From Pseudomonadota bacterium (GTDB lineage Bacteria; Pseudomonadota; Alphaproteobacteria; Sphingomonadales; Sphingomonadaceae), in NCBI GenBank assembly GCA_023423655.1, contig JAFAFE010000005.1, positions 372,001-436,000 of the forward strand: a DNA stretch of 64,000 nt, read 5' to 3'. Position 1 is the stretch's first letter; each line of letters begins with the position of its first letter. The position numbers and the translations under genes were made by a program. Positions 44,023-52,621 of the stretch are shown piece after piece. The notes under the pieces are model-generated. The model did not search any database and had not been told where the DNA came from. It saw only the letters and a list, made by a program, of their open reading frames with translations.

Positions 44023-45602
44023 AAAAGTTCGACCACTTCCAGCGCAACCCGCTCGCCCGATTCAAACGCGCCTTCCATGCCGCGTTCCAAAATGGCGGTA
44101 TGCTCGCCGCAAAAATGGGTGCGGCCATGGCGGTCACGCATCAGCGGGGCAAAGCGTTTAATCTGGCCCGGCTGCCAATAGACCCAATCGCCCGATCCAT
44201 GCGGATCGCGGTGGCAGGCCTGAATGGTGATGGGTTCGAGCGCGCCTTTGGTTGCGGGCAGAACTTCGGCAAGCGTCTTCATCGTCCAGTCAAACACCTG
44301 ACGATCACTCATGAAGCTGAATTTGAGCGCCTGTTCGCCGTTGATGAAGGCAAGGCCGACATTGGGCATCTGCCCTTCGGCCACGCCCCATTCAAGCGAG
44401 GCAAAACGTTCGATCGGCGTATCGGTCCAAAGCGAACGCGGACTGTCCGCGTGCGGCCACCAAGGCTTCAGATATTTGAAGAAAACCTGAAGCGACAGGC
44501 CATAATCCACCTCTTCAATCGCGCGCCAATGTTCGCCCTTGATTGGCGGATCAAACACGATGTTGCGCAATATTTTGAACGGCGCGGAGCAGACGACTTG
44601 TTTGGCTTCATAGCGCGTCCCGTCCGCGCAGCCGACTTCGACATGGTCGCCCCGTTCGGAAATCGACACGACTGTTTTGCCGAACAAGACCGGCTTTTGG
44701 AGCGCATCGACCATCGCCGCGGGCAACCGCGAATTGCCGCCTTCGATCATCAAGGCTTCGGGCTGTTTCTTATCCTTGGACAGCTTGGTGTTGAAATTGC
44801 CGACATTATAGCGGCGCAGTTCATGGAGCGCCGATGTCGTATCGATACGCCCGGTATGGATCACCACATCCATCAACCGGATCGCCTCGTCCGAAAGCCC
44901 GCGTGCCCGCAGATAGTCGGAATGGGGAATGTCGAGATGGGCAAGCTCCGGGCTGAGCCACGCATCGAGCGGCAAATCCGCCAGCGGATTATCCTTGTTC
45001 GACAGCATTGGCAGCATGGCAGTGGGCAAAATCTTGCGGTCATCGCCAACCAGCGGGTTCAGCTTATGGTCGGGCCATTCGGCCTCGCGGATCGTTTCCC
45101 CGCGAATATTGAACAGCCATTCGCGTTTGATATTGCTGCCGCGCGCGGGAATGATTTTCATGCCGAGCGATTCGGCGCGGTCGATCATTCGGGCATAATT
45201 GCCGCCGATGAGTTCGCCCGCAGCTTCGGGGCGGCCCGGCACATCCATCAGCGTATAGACGCGCCCGCCCGAGCGCTGGCGACCTTCCAGCACCTGAACA
45301 TCCGCGCCCATTTCTTCGAGCAGCAAGGCCGCGTGGAGGCCGGACAGACCTGCACCAATGACCAGCACATCGGGGCGGCGTTTCGGACCTTTGCCCTGCC
45401 CTTTGCTCTGGCCTTTGGCAGCAGCCAAGCTTTTGGCCCCCGCTGCGCTCGCGGCCAACCCCGTTGCCAACAGCGCCGATCCGCTCCGGATAAAGCCACG
45501 GCGGCTGAAACCGTTTCCGGTAGCTTCACCATGAGCAGGTGCAATCTTGTCCAAGCCTTCCGGCTGTTCCGGTTGGCTGTGCGTCTGTTTAACGTCCGTC
45601 AT
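44019..45602 (-). CDS. flavin amine oxidase-like protein, Tat-exported (copy 2)
   Basis: From the ATG at 45602 (MTDVKQTHSQPEQPEG) this is a 527-residue FAD enzyme. Its Tat signal FSRRGFIRSGSALLATGLAA is followed by a lysine-rich linker and the FAD motif DVLVIGAGLSGLHAALLLEE, then EGRQRSGGRVYTLMDVPGRP. The C-terminus has GRTHFCGEHTAILERGMEGA. It aligns with copy 1 along its length (for example VPGRPEAAGE / VPGHPEAGGS), indicating an old duplication within one operon. It is the first gene of the operon, 173 bases downstream of the LytTR regulator gene. It probably oxidises the same or successive intermediates. Confidence 0.9.
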   Translation of the reverse strand: MTDVKQTHSQPEQPEGLDKIAPAHGEATGNGFSRRGFIRSGSALLATGLAASAAGAKSLAAAKGQSKGQGKGPKRRPDVLVIGAGLSGLHAALLLEEMGADVQVLEGRQRSGGRVYTLMDVPGRPEAAGELIGGNYARMIDRAESLGMKIIPARGSNIKREWLFNIRGETIREAEWPDHKLNPLVGDDRKILPTAMLPMLSNKDNPLADLPLDAWLSPELAHLDIPHSDYLRARGLSDEAIRLMDVVIHTGRIDTTSALHELRRYNVGNFNTKLSKDKKQPEALMIEGGNSRLPAAMVDALQKPVLFGKTVVSISERGDHVEVGCADGTRYEAKQVVCSAPFKILRNIVFDPPIKGEHWRAIEEVDYGLSLQVFFKYLKPWWPHADSPRSLWTDTPIERFASLEWGVAEGQMPNVGLAFINGEQALKFSFMSDRQVFDWTMKTLAEVLPATKGALEPITIQACHRDPHGSGDWVYWQPGQIKRFAPLMRDRHGRTHFCGEHTAILERGMEGAFESGERVALEVVELL

Positions 45603-45701
45603 TGAACCATTATCTTTTCTGAAAATTCTCTCCCGAATGGGCGGCATACCTGCCCGATTGCCGGCGAAAGGCACGTAAAACAGGCGACAGTTCGGGAAAT
45701 A

Positions 45702-45733
45702 AAAATTCGCGAAACAAGACTGTCGCGAATTTT
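45702..45733 (-). terminator. hairpin terminator after the LytTR gene
   Basis: Perfect 11-bp arms AAAATTCGCGA (45702-45712) and TCGCGAATTTT (45723-45733) enclose a 10-base loop. On the minus strand the stem runs into TTTTTATTT. It lies 43 bases after the regulator stop and before the flavoenzyme operon. Confidence 0.65.
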
Positions 45734-45775
45734 ATGGTGTGTTTGAAAGGCTTCGACGCAGCACTAAGGCGTGTG

Positions 45776-46756
45776 TCAGCCGGGGCGGCGCGCGAGGGTC
45801 AACAGGACCGTATCGCGATTGGGTGCGCTCACCGGCAGGCGGCGCCCATTGCTGAGCAGGACGCTGGCCTTGGTCGGCGTGCTTTCCAATTTTTCGACAT
45901 GGGCACCCGCAACCCAGTGCGAGCGGTGGACTTTGAAGCCATCCTTGTCCTTGAGGCACTCCAGAGCCTCGGAAAAGCTGCACCGGAAACGCATATCCGC
46001 GCCGCCTATGTCATGGACGCGCACATAATGATCCTCCGCCGACACCGACACCAACGCGCCGGGGGCAAGGCTTTCGATATAGTCGCCAAGGCTGGCAGCG
46101 GACGAGACCGCCGCCACGTCGCTATCCCCTGCGCTCCGCTCCGCAGGCGTCGGTTGCGCGATGACATAGCGCACCGCCAGCGCGCTCCCGAGCCACAGGA
46201 TCACGAACGGAATGAAGGCAATCTGCCAGTCGAGAAAATTGCGCATACTATCCGGCACCGCCAGCGCGATACGATCGGTAGTCAAACCAAAATGCCCGGC
46301 AAACAGCCACGCCGCGCCGATGTTGAGCGGGCGGAAAATATTGATGCCGATGAGCGCGATGACGCAATGGCGCAGGACAAACCATGAAAGCCGTCGCGGC
46401 TCGCCCAACAGGCGGCGCACGCCCAGCGCAATAAGCGAGGTTATCCACCACAAGCTCATCGTCACAATCAGCCAATAGAGCATCCCGACCCAGCGCGCGG
46501 GCCAGGGCTTTATCATGCCGACGCCATTCCATCCGAGAATCAGCGCAAGCCCCAAGGGCAGCACCAGCAGCGCCACCAGACTGGCAAAAAAACGCCGCCG
46601 CGCGACAGAGCCTTGCGCGCCCGCTATACGCGTCATCACCGTGCGCCCCGCGCCGGCCCAGCCTGAACGCGCCCGGCCGGAACGCGTCCCGCCGGAAAGC
46701 GCAAAGCCGCCCTCGCCCGGTTGCACCATCGCTCTGTCCACGTTGCGCTCCATCAT
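45776..46756 (-). CDS. membrane-anchored LytTR-family DNA-binding regulator
   Basis: This 326-residue protein (from the ATG at 46756; a TTG at 46849 and an ATG at 46753 are alternatives) has four membrane segments at about residues 55-215 (FFASLVALLVLPLGLALILG, MLYWLIVTMSLWWITSLIAL, CVIALIGINIF, IAFIPFVILWLGSALAV). The C-terminal LytTR DNA-binding domain is at about 235-326 (DHYVRVHDIGGADMRFRCSF, KVHRSHWVAGAHVEKLE, LLSNGRRLPVSA). No receiver domain is present, so the membrane part is the likely sensor. It lies directly upstream of the six-gene flavoenzyme operon on the same strand and is the best candidate for its regulator. Confidence 0.85.
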   Translation of the reverse strand: MMERNVDRAMVQPGEGGFALSGGTRSGRARSGWAGAGRTVMTRIAGAQGSVARRRFFASLVALLVLPLGLALILGWNGVGMIKPWPARWVGMLYWLIVTMSLWWITSLIALGVRRLLGEPRRLSWFVLRHCVIALIGINIFRPLNIGAAWLFAGHFGLTTDRIALAVPDSMRNFLDWQIAFIPFVILWLGSALAVRYVIAQPTPAERSAGDSDVAAVSSAASLGDYIESLAPGALVSVSAEDHYVRVHDIGGADMRFRCSFSEALECLKDKDGFKVHRSHWVAGAHVEKLESTPTKASVLLSNGRRLPVSAPNRDTVLLTLARRPG

Positions 46757-47124
46757 CCTGTCCAGCCCGTCCGCGCTGTCACCCAGCCACGACGCCCGCT
46801 CCCTTCTCTCTATGCCTACGGACACTAACCCCGCGCACAGAGAAAACAAGGTTGTCCGGACAAATAACCGTCAATTGCGCGAAAGGCGTAGCGGCTTCAA
46901 CGAAAATAGTTCGGTTCTTAGAAGGATAGAGCGGACAGTTGCAGATATAGCCCAAGCCTTCGCCTCGCTTGGACGGTGACTAAAGCGAGTATGCAAGATT
47001 TGCCGCCTCGCCAAACGTCATGATTGTAGCGAAGGGAAAGTGGCCGATCCGGAGGTGGTGTTTCCGGGCTTACCGGAGCGCATTAAAGGGCCGTCGCTAT
47101 ATCAATAGCAAAGTCCACATCCGG
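46757..47124. other. intergenic region between LytTR gene and hsdR, no gene seen
   Basis: About 370 bases contain no open frame with a convincing start. The left part should hold the promoter of the LytTR gene and the right part the 3' end of the restriction operon. I see no direct repeat of the tRNA-Tyr 3' end here and no clear terminator after hsdR. Confidence 0.4.
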
Positions 47125-50100
47125 CTAGGGCCCATTTGGATCAAGGCGATGATCGTTCCCGCGAAGGGCCTCGTAAAGCTGTCCCGGCCCAAGCAGAATG
47201 TCTTTAAGACCGGCGCGCACCCTGCCGGAATCTAACGCCTGCTGGCTCATCTTTTGATGTGCGTCGAGCGCGTCGATGATGGCGTTGAGAAGCTCATTGT
47301 CGAGTGTAGGCGATGCAGCGAACTGGGACTTGCTGTTATTCTGGGCCTGCGTAACAAGTTCCTCCGACTCCAGCAGCTTCCCCTTGATGACTTCATTCAC
47401 ATAGACAAGCTGGTCGCCATCGGTGAGGTCGCCATCAAACAGGTCATTCACCTTCTCGATAATTTCGCGCAGCAGCGCCTTTTGCTTATCCTGAAGCGAG
47501 CCAGAGCCCGCCTCGCCGACCGGAATGATTTTTGGCGCATCACCGCCAAGATCCATAGGCTTTTTACCCTCACTCTTTAACAGGTGATGGGTAAGCACGA
47601 GCTGTGAGACATCCACGATAACCCGTTCACGCCCGAAATCGAGCAGCCGAACCAGATATTTATAGAATAAAAAGCGCTTTTCGATATCGCTATTGCCATA
47701 GTCGACCATCTGGCTCAGGAATGTGTATATGCGGATGAAAGTCTGCATATCGCCCTTGAACAATCCGAGCGCGTTCATTTCGTCCGATGCGGCCTCGGCC
47801 GCCTTCTCGTCCCCCAGTTCATCGGCATTGACCTTTGCCTGTTGGGCAGCGGCGAAACGTTTCAACAGGCGATCAGCAACCGGCCCGACAGCGCCCGCAA
47901 GGTCGCTTTGCTTCGATGCCGGGTCCATCGCGACAATCGCTACCCGGTGAACCTCGAAACTGTCGTACCAACCACCCGCGTCAAGCTTGGCGCGCATATC
48001 AAAAATAATGTTAGGGTCGGTGACGCCTTCCAACTCTGCCGTTTCGAAATAGGTTTTGAACGCCTTTAGCACCTCTTCCGAACTGTTGACGAAATCGACG
48101 ACATAAGTGGTGTCTTTGCCCGGATGGGCGCGATTGAGACGCGAGAGGGTCTGCACGGCCTGAACACCGGCTAACCTGCGGTCGACATACATTCCGCACA
48201 AAAGCGGTTGGTCGAAACCCGTCTGGAATTTATTGGCGACAAGCAGCATGTGATACTCCTCGCCGTTAAAGGCATCACGGATGTCACGCCCCTTCAGGTT
48301 CGGGTTCAACGCCTTGCTGGTTTCGCTCAATGGCTCAGGCGCAGACTCGGGGTCGTTGACCTCGCCTGAAAAGGCGACGAGCGTTCCTAAAGAATATCCC
48401 TTGCTCCGGATATATTTGTCGATGGCAAACTTCCACCGCACCGCCTCCTTGCGACTGCTGAGGACGAGCATCGCCTTCGCCTTTCCATCCAGCAGCGGCT
48501 GGACATTTTCGCGGAAATGCTCGACGACGATCTGGACCTTCTGCGCGATATTATAGGGGTGCAGGCTGACCCACTGCATGATGCCTTTTGTCGCTGCCGA
48601 TCGTTCGACCTCGGTATCGTCCAGCTCTTTGCCGTTATGGGCGAGTTTGAACGCCAATTTATAGGGCGTATAATTTTTGAGAACATCGAGGATGAAGCCT
48701 TCTTCGATGGCCTGCCGCATGGAATAGATATGGAACGGCACTGGGAGCCCGCCCGGTTCTGTTCGCCGTCCGAAAAGCTGCAACGTCTTGTCCTTTGGCG
48801 TGGCGGTGAAAGCGACATAGGTGACCCCGCTGTCATTCGCCCGCGACGCCATCTGGGCGGCCAGCAGATCTTCGGTGTCGATCTCACCGCCATCCTGCAG
48901 TTCGGCAATCTCCTCCGGCGACAGCACTTCCTTGAGCTTTGCCGCCGCCTCGCCGGTCTGAGAGCTATGTGCTTCATCCGCGATGACCGCAAAGCGCTTG
49001 CCTTCAGTCGCTGCGAGATCACGAACGGCCTGTAGCGCATAAGGGAAGGTCTGGATGGTGCAGACAATGATCTTCTTGCCCGCCTTCAGCGCCTCGGCAA
49101 GTTTTCCGCTCTTGCTGCCGCTGTCGCTCTTGATCGTTTCGACAACACCGGTGGTGCGTTGGAAATCGAACAAAGCGTCCCGAAGCTGGCCATCAATCAC
49201 CCGCCGGTCGGACACGACGATGACCGTTGCAAACAGCTTTTCGTCATTGGCATCGTGCAATTCGGACAGGAAGTGCGCGGTCCATGCGATCGAGTTGGTT
49301 TTACCGGAACCCGCCGAATGTTGGACGAGATATTTGCCGCCAACGCCTTCTTCCAGCACAGCCGCCTGCAATTTGCGCGTCGCGTCAAGCTGATGATAGC
49401 GGGGAAAGATAATCGCGCGGATATTTTTCTTGTCGTCGCGCTGCGTCACCAGATAGCGTCCGAGCAGTTCCAGCCAGCTATCGCGCTGCCACACCTGTTC
49501 CCAAAGATAGGCCGTGGGATGGCCGAAGGGCGTCGCCGGATTGCCCTTGCCGCCATGATCGCCCTGATTGAACGGCAGAAAGAAAGTCTGCGGCCCGGCA
49601 AGTTTTGTGGTCATCATCACTTCCCGGTTGGACACCGCGAAATGGACGAGCGCGCCCGACGGGAAGCTCAGCAATGGCTCGCGCGCATGGCCTTTCGGCT
49701 GGGGCAGGCGGTCGAAGCGATATTGGTTCACCGCATCCTCGACCGATTGGGTGAAATCGGTCTTTAGTTCCACCGTGGCAACGGGAATACCGTTGAGGAA
49801 GAAGACAAGGTCGATGCAATTTTCATTGCCGAGACTATACCGCACCTGCCGCACAACCCTTAACCGGTTGGCATTGTAGCGCGCCACAATGTCGGGGTTC
49901 ATGGACATGGCAGGCTTGAACTGTGCCAGCGCCAACGCACCGCGCGCGCCGATGATTTCGATGCCGTTGCGGATAACATCGAGCGTGCCGCGGTCGTCCA
50001 GAGACTTTCTGACACGGTCGAGCAAAATATCTGCAGCCGCAGCCCCGTGGATGCCCGTCAAGCTCTCCCACGCTTTGGGCTGGGTTTCCTGCACCCATGC

Positions 50101-50235
50101 GATGAGATCAGCCGGAAACAACGCGCGCGTGCGGTCATAGGCCTGCGCATCGCCAACATGGTAGAGCCAGCCCTTCGTCGCAAGCACATCGCAAACTTCG
50201 CTTTCGAAGCTGATCTCTTCATGCAGCCGGCTCAT
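47125..50235 (-). CDS. hsdR: type I restriction enzyme R subunit
   Basis: From MSRLHEEISFESEVCDVL (ATG at 50235) this is a 1036-residue HsdR, the DNA translocase and nuclease of a type I system. The N-terminal PD-(D/E)xK nuclease is visible in CIDLVFFLNGIPVATVELKT. The helicase part has Walker A QHSAGSGKTNSIAW and the DEAH box VIADEAHSSQTGE. Further motor motifs include YVAFTATPKDKTLQLFG and ANKFQTGFDQPLLCGMYVD. The C-terminal domain of several hundred residues contacts the methylase. Its start overlaps the stop of the Mrr-like gene (ATGA). The reading frame is intact, unlike hsdM. Confidence 0.95.
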   Translation of the reverse strand: MSRLHEEISFESEVCDVLATKGWLYHVGDAQAYDRTRALFPADLIAWVQETQPKAWESLTGIHGAAAADILLDRVRKSLDDRGTLDVIRNGIEIIGARGALALAQFKPAMSMNPDIVARYNANRLRVVRQVRYSLGNENCIDLVFFLNGIPVATVELKTDFTQSVEDAVNQYRFDRLPQPKGHAREPLLSFPSGALVHFAVSNREVMMTTKLAGPQTFFLPFNQGDHGGKGNPATPFGHPTAYLWEQVWQRDSWLELLGRYLVTQRDDKKNIRAIIFPRYHQLDATRKLQAAVLEEGVGGKYLVQHSAGSGKTNSIAWTAHFLSELHDANDEKLFATVIVVSDRRVIDGQLRDALFDFQRTTGVVETIKSDSGSKSGKLAEALKAGKKIIVCTIQTFPYALQAVRDLAATEGKRFAVIADEAHSSQTGEAAAKLKEVLSPEEIAELQDGGEIDTEDLLAAQMASRANDSGVTYVAFTATPKDKTLQLFGRRTEPGGLPVPFHIYSMRQAIEEGFILDVLKNYTPYKLAFKLAHNGKELDDTEVERSAATKGIMQWVSLHPYNIAQKVQIVVEHFRENVQPLLDGKAKAMLVLSSRKEAVRWKFAIDKYIRSKGYSLGTLVAFSGEVNDPESAPEPLSETSKALNPNLKGRDIRDAFNGEEYHMLLVANKFQTGFDQPLLCGMYVDRRLAGVQAVQTLSRLNRAHPGKDTTYVVDFVNSSEEVLKAFKTYFETAELEGVTDPNIIFDMRAKLDAGGWYDSFEVHRVAIVAMDPASKQSDLAGAVGPVADRLLKRFAAAQQAKVNADELGDEKAAEAASDEMNALGLFKGDMQTFIRIYTFLSQMVDYGNSDIEKRFLFYKYLVRLLDFGRERVIVDVSQLVLTHHLLKSEGKKPMDLGGDAPKIIPVGEAGSGSLQDKQKALLREIIEKVNDLFDGDLTDGDQLVYVNEVIKGKLLESEELVTQAQNNSKSQFAASPTLDNELLNAIIDALDAHQKMSQQALDSGRVRAGLKDILLGPGQLYEALRGNDHRLDPNGP

Positions 50236-51278
50236 TCTTCGCCTCGCGGTATCGGTGACCAAATTTGCTTCAGCGGCAATTTTGCGCGGGTGTCGTCGGA
50301 AAGGTCCGCATAGGTCCGGAACAAGGCTTTCAACAGATCGGGCATTTGCCACAAGCGCAACTTGAAGAAATTATTATCAAGCTCGCGCTGGGCAACGGCA
50401 TTCACGCCGCCGATGCTGACCAATAATCCCGTTTGCGCCTGGCTGTTCGAAACCGAGCCGATGAGCCTGAGGACGACATCATGGTTCGCCGCGCCATCGC
50501 CCGACTTCACTTGCACACAGATGCGGTCTTCCCCCAAGCCAAGCGTGCCGCCAGCGGCAAGAATATCGACCCCGCAATCGGGGCCTGGCGGGGATATTTT
50601 GGTGGTATAGCCTTCCACCTCCAAAATTTCGGCCACAAGGTCGGCCAGCGCGTGTCCGGCAAATTCCGATTTGATCAGCGAAATGATCTGCTGGTGGGCA
50701 ATATCTTCAATGTCCGTTGCAATGTCGTCGGCATCCACCTCGTCATCGGGCGCGGAGGCGGCGATGACCACGCCTTGCTTGTCGAGCAATGCGCCGGGGT
50801 CGCGTCCGGTCGCGAGGACCGCCTTGACCCGCTCCAACGCCTGATTGCGTTTGATTTCGCACACGGTCATGAACGCGCCAAAGGAGTGGCGTAAATCCTG
50901 TTTGAACATATCGCGTGGCACCGCCTCGTTCAGCCATTTCACCGCGCGTGTTTGTTTGCTGACGCCATCGGGTTCGAACTGATAAGGGCCGGTCACCTCG
51001 CCAATGGCAACGCCGCTGGTGAGCTTACGGGGCAGCACCACAAGGTCGCCGATGCTGATCATATTGGCAAACTGGTTCAACTGCGCGGCGAAATTTTTGC
51101 GGCTATTGACGCTGCGGTCGGCATAGGCTTCGTCCAAATGGCGAAGGATCGCCTCGCGGTCTTTCAAGGCCGACAAATCACCGACCCCTTCAAAGCCAAG
51201 CATGAGCTTGCCCTGCAAAATAGCATCAAGCTCGCGCTCCCCGTTGCGCCCGGCACGGACAATCCACAAGCGCGTCAT
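50232..51278 (-). CDS. Mrr-like restriction endonuclease inside the hsd operon
   Basis: This 348-residue protein has an N-terminal domain found in some Mrr-type proteins (MTRLWIVRAGRNGERELDAI, ISIGDLVVLPRKLTSGVAIG EVTGPYQF in two parts) that may be a substrate-recognition module. A C-terminal Mrr_cat nuclease runs about 215-330. Its catalytic pattern is GPDCGVDILA followed by CVQVKSGDG, the D...QxK variant of the PD-(D/E)xK fold. Mrr enzymes usually cut modified DNA. Overlaps with hsdS on one side and hsdR on the other (both ATGA) make it a translationally coupled member of the operon. Confidence 0.88.
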   Translation of the reverse strand: MTRLWIVRAGRNGERELDAILQGKLMLGFEGVGDLSALKDREAILRHLDEAYADRSVNSRKNFAAQLNQFANMISIGDLVVLPRKLTSGVAIGEVTGPYQFEPDGVSKQTRAVKWLNEAVPRDMFKQDLRHSFGAFMTVCEIKRNQALERVKAVLATGRDPGALLDKQGVVIAASAPDDEVDADDIATDIEDIAHQQIISLIKSEFAGHALADLVAEILEVEGYTTKISPPGPDCGVDILAAGGTLGLGEDRICVQVKSGDGAANHDVVLRLIGSVSNSQAQTGLLVSIGGVNAVAQRELDNNFFKLRLWQMPDLLKALFRTYADLSDDTRAKLPLKQIWSPIPRGEE

Positions 51279-52621
51279 GCGGCTTCAGCCTGTTGAGGAG
51301 CAAGCCCGCGCACGTCGATCTTGCCCGTGACAGCGGCGGAAATGAGGGCGGCGCGGCGTTCTTGGAGGAGGGTGATGGTCTGCTCCGTATTGCTTCTTAA
51401 AGCATCAAAGGCTTCACTCTGAGATGCAAGGGACTTCACAATGGCTTGCCGTTCGCTAGGTGGTGGCCATGGAGTGGGAAATGTTGCCGTAAAACCATCT
51501 GGAACTCGCTTAAGTCCACCGGCCCCTTGCATCTCGCCAACACCGAGAGAGCGAAACAAGATCGACGAGGTAACCCACCACAAATACGCGCCATCGACGG
51601 CGTCTTTTGGGCGCAGTACCGTAAGTTCAGTTGTTCCGAAGCCAAAACCGCCAATGAGTTCCGCCATCAAGGCTCCTTTTCCATTTTCGAAGCAAGGAGT
51701 GACCTTTGCGAACACAACATCTCTGTCGGCAAAATATGAATAACCATTGCGGACTTCGGCTATTGGTCGCATACGCGTCAAGTCCAGCTCGCCCCGTTCG
51801 CTTATAGCTTCCATAGGCAAGAAACTCACCTCTGTATCATCAGATGTATTGGAAATCTCCGACTTCGATGGGTTAAGCTTCGCAATATTCTTTAGTCGTT
51901 TAACCTCCCAATGCGCCGGAATTTCGCCCAGCCATTCTACGCCGGAGTCCTTCATGGGGACTGTCGTGTCGAGGCCCTTGGTGACCGAGTGGGAGATGAC
52001 CGCCTGCCGCTTTTCCTTGAGCAAGTCGATAAGCCGCCGCTGCTCCTCCACCAACGCATCAATCTTGGCGGTCTCGCGATCGAGGAAGGCGGCAATGGCG
52101 GTTTGTTCGGGGAGGGGTGGGATTGGAACAGGGAAGGCTCTAATCTTTTCTTGATTGATATTCGGTTGCCCGCCGCCAGAACTTAAGAGTATTAAGGCCT
52201 CCTTAGCTGCGGCCAGCACGTAAAAACCAAAGCGTTCATCAAAATCCTCTGGGTCTGCTAATGCACAGCACGCTTGATTGGTCGTTGCAGGAGCTGCAAG
52301 CCATCCCAAACGCCCGATTGTCGCACCATACATCGCAATAAGAAGCGTGCCCGTCGGATACACTCGAAGTGAAGGATATGCCATTAAAGCGTCCGCTGTG
52401 ATTGTCTTCACGGTCTCGCTTATAGCAGCTTCTCTCAATTCGCCCGTGGTAACCCAGTTAATGTCCCCGCCGTATAGGTCTTGTCGTTCACTTGGCGGAG
52501 TTGTGCCGCTTGATATAGTTCTGAATGAATAAGACAGTCGATGCACGAGCCAATGACCGGGAACATCCCCCAACCACTCAACCCCACTGTCCCGATAATG
52601 CGGATAGGCCGGAAAACTCAT
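51275..52621 (-). CDS. hsdS: type I restriction-modification specificity subunit
   Basis: This 448-residue HsdS carries two target-recognition domains. Each starts with the same motif (GVEWLGDVPGHWLVHRLSYS at about 13-32, GVEWLGEIPAHWEVKRLKNI at about 228-247). Each is followed by a conserved helical spacer (IPPLPEQTAIAAFLDRETAK, then IDALVEEQRRLIDLLKEKRQ in the first half). The second spacer is PPPSERQAIVKSLASQSEAF. It sets the sequence recognised by both methylation and restriction; the target cannot be read from sequence. The start overlaps the hsdM stop (ATGA), and the stop overlaps the Mrr-like start. Confidence 0.95.
   Translation of the reverse strand: MSFPAYPHYRDSGVEWLGDVPGHWLVHRLSYSFRTISSGTTPPSERQDLYGGDINWVTTGELREAAISETVKTITADALMAYPSLRVYPTGTLLIAMYGATIGRLGWLAAPATTNQACCALADPEDFDERFGFYVLAAAKEALILLSSGGGQPNINQEKIRAFPVPIPPLPEQTAIAAFLDRETAKIDALVEEQRRLIDLLKEKRQAVISHSVTKGLDTTVPMKDSGVEWLGEIPAHWEVKRLKNIAKLNPSKSEISNTSDDTEVSFLPMEAISERGELDLTRMRPIAEVRNGYSYFADRDVVFAKVTPCFENGKGALMAELIGGFGFGTTELTVLRPKDAVDGAYLWWVTSSILFRSLGVGEMQGAGGLKRVPDGFTATFPTPWPPPSERQAIVKSLASQSEAFDALRSNTEQTITLLQERRAALISAAVTGKIDVRGLAPQQAEAA

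Noticed and set aside
46850..47124. Attachment-site copy of the tRNA-Tyr 3' end at the far side of the restriction operon
   Set aside because: I looked for GGTTCGAATCCAGC or its complement in this gap and found none.
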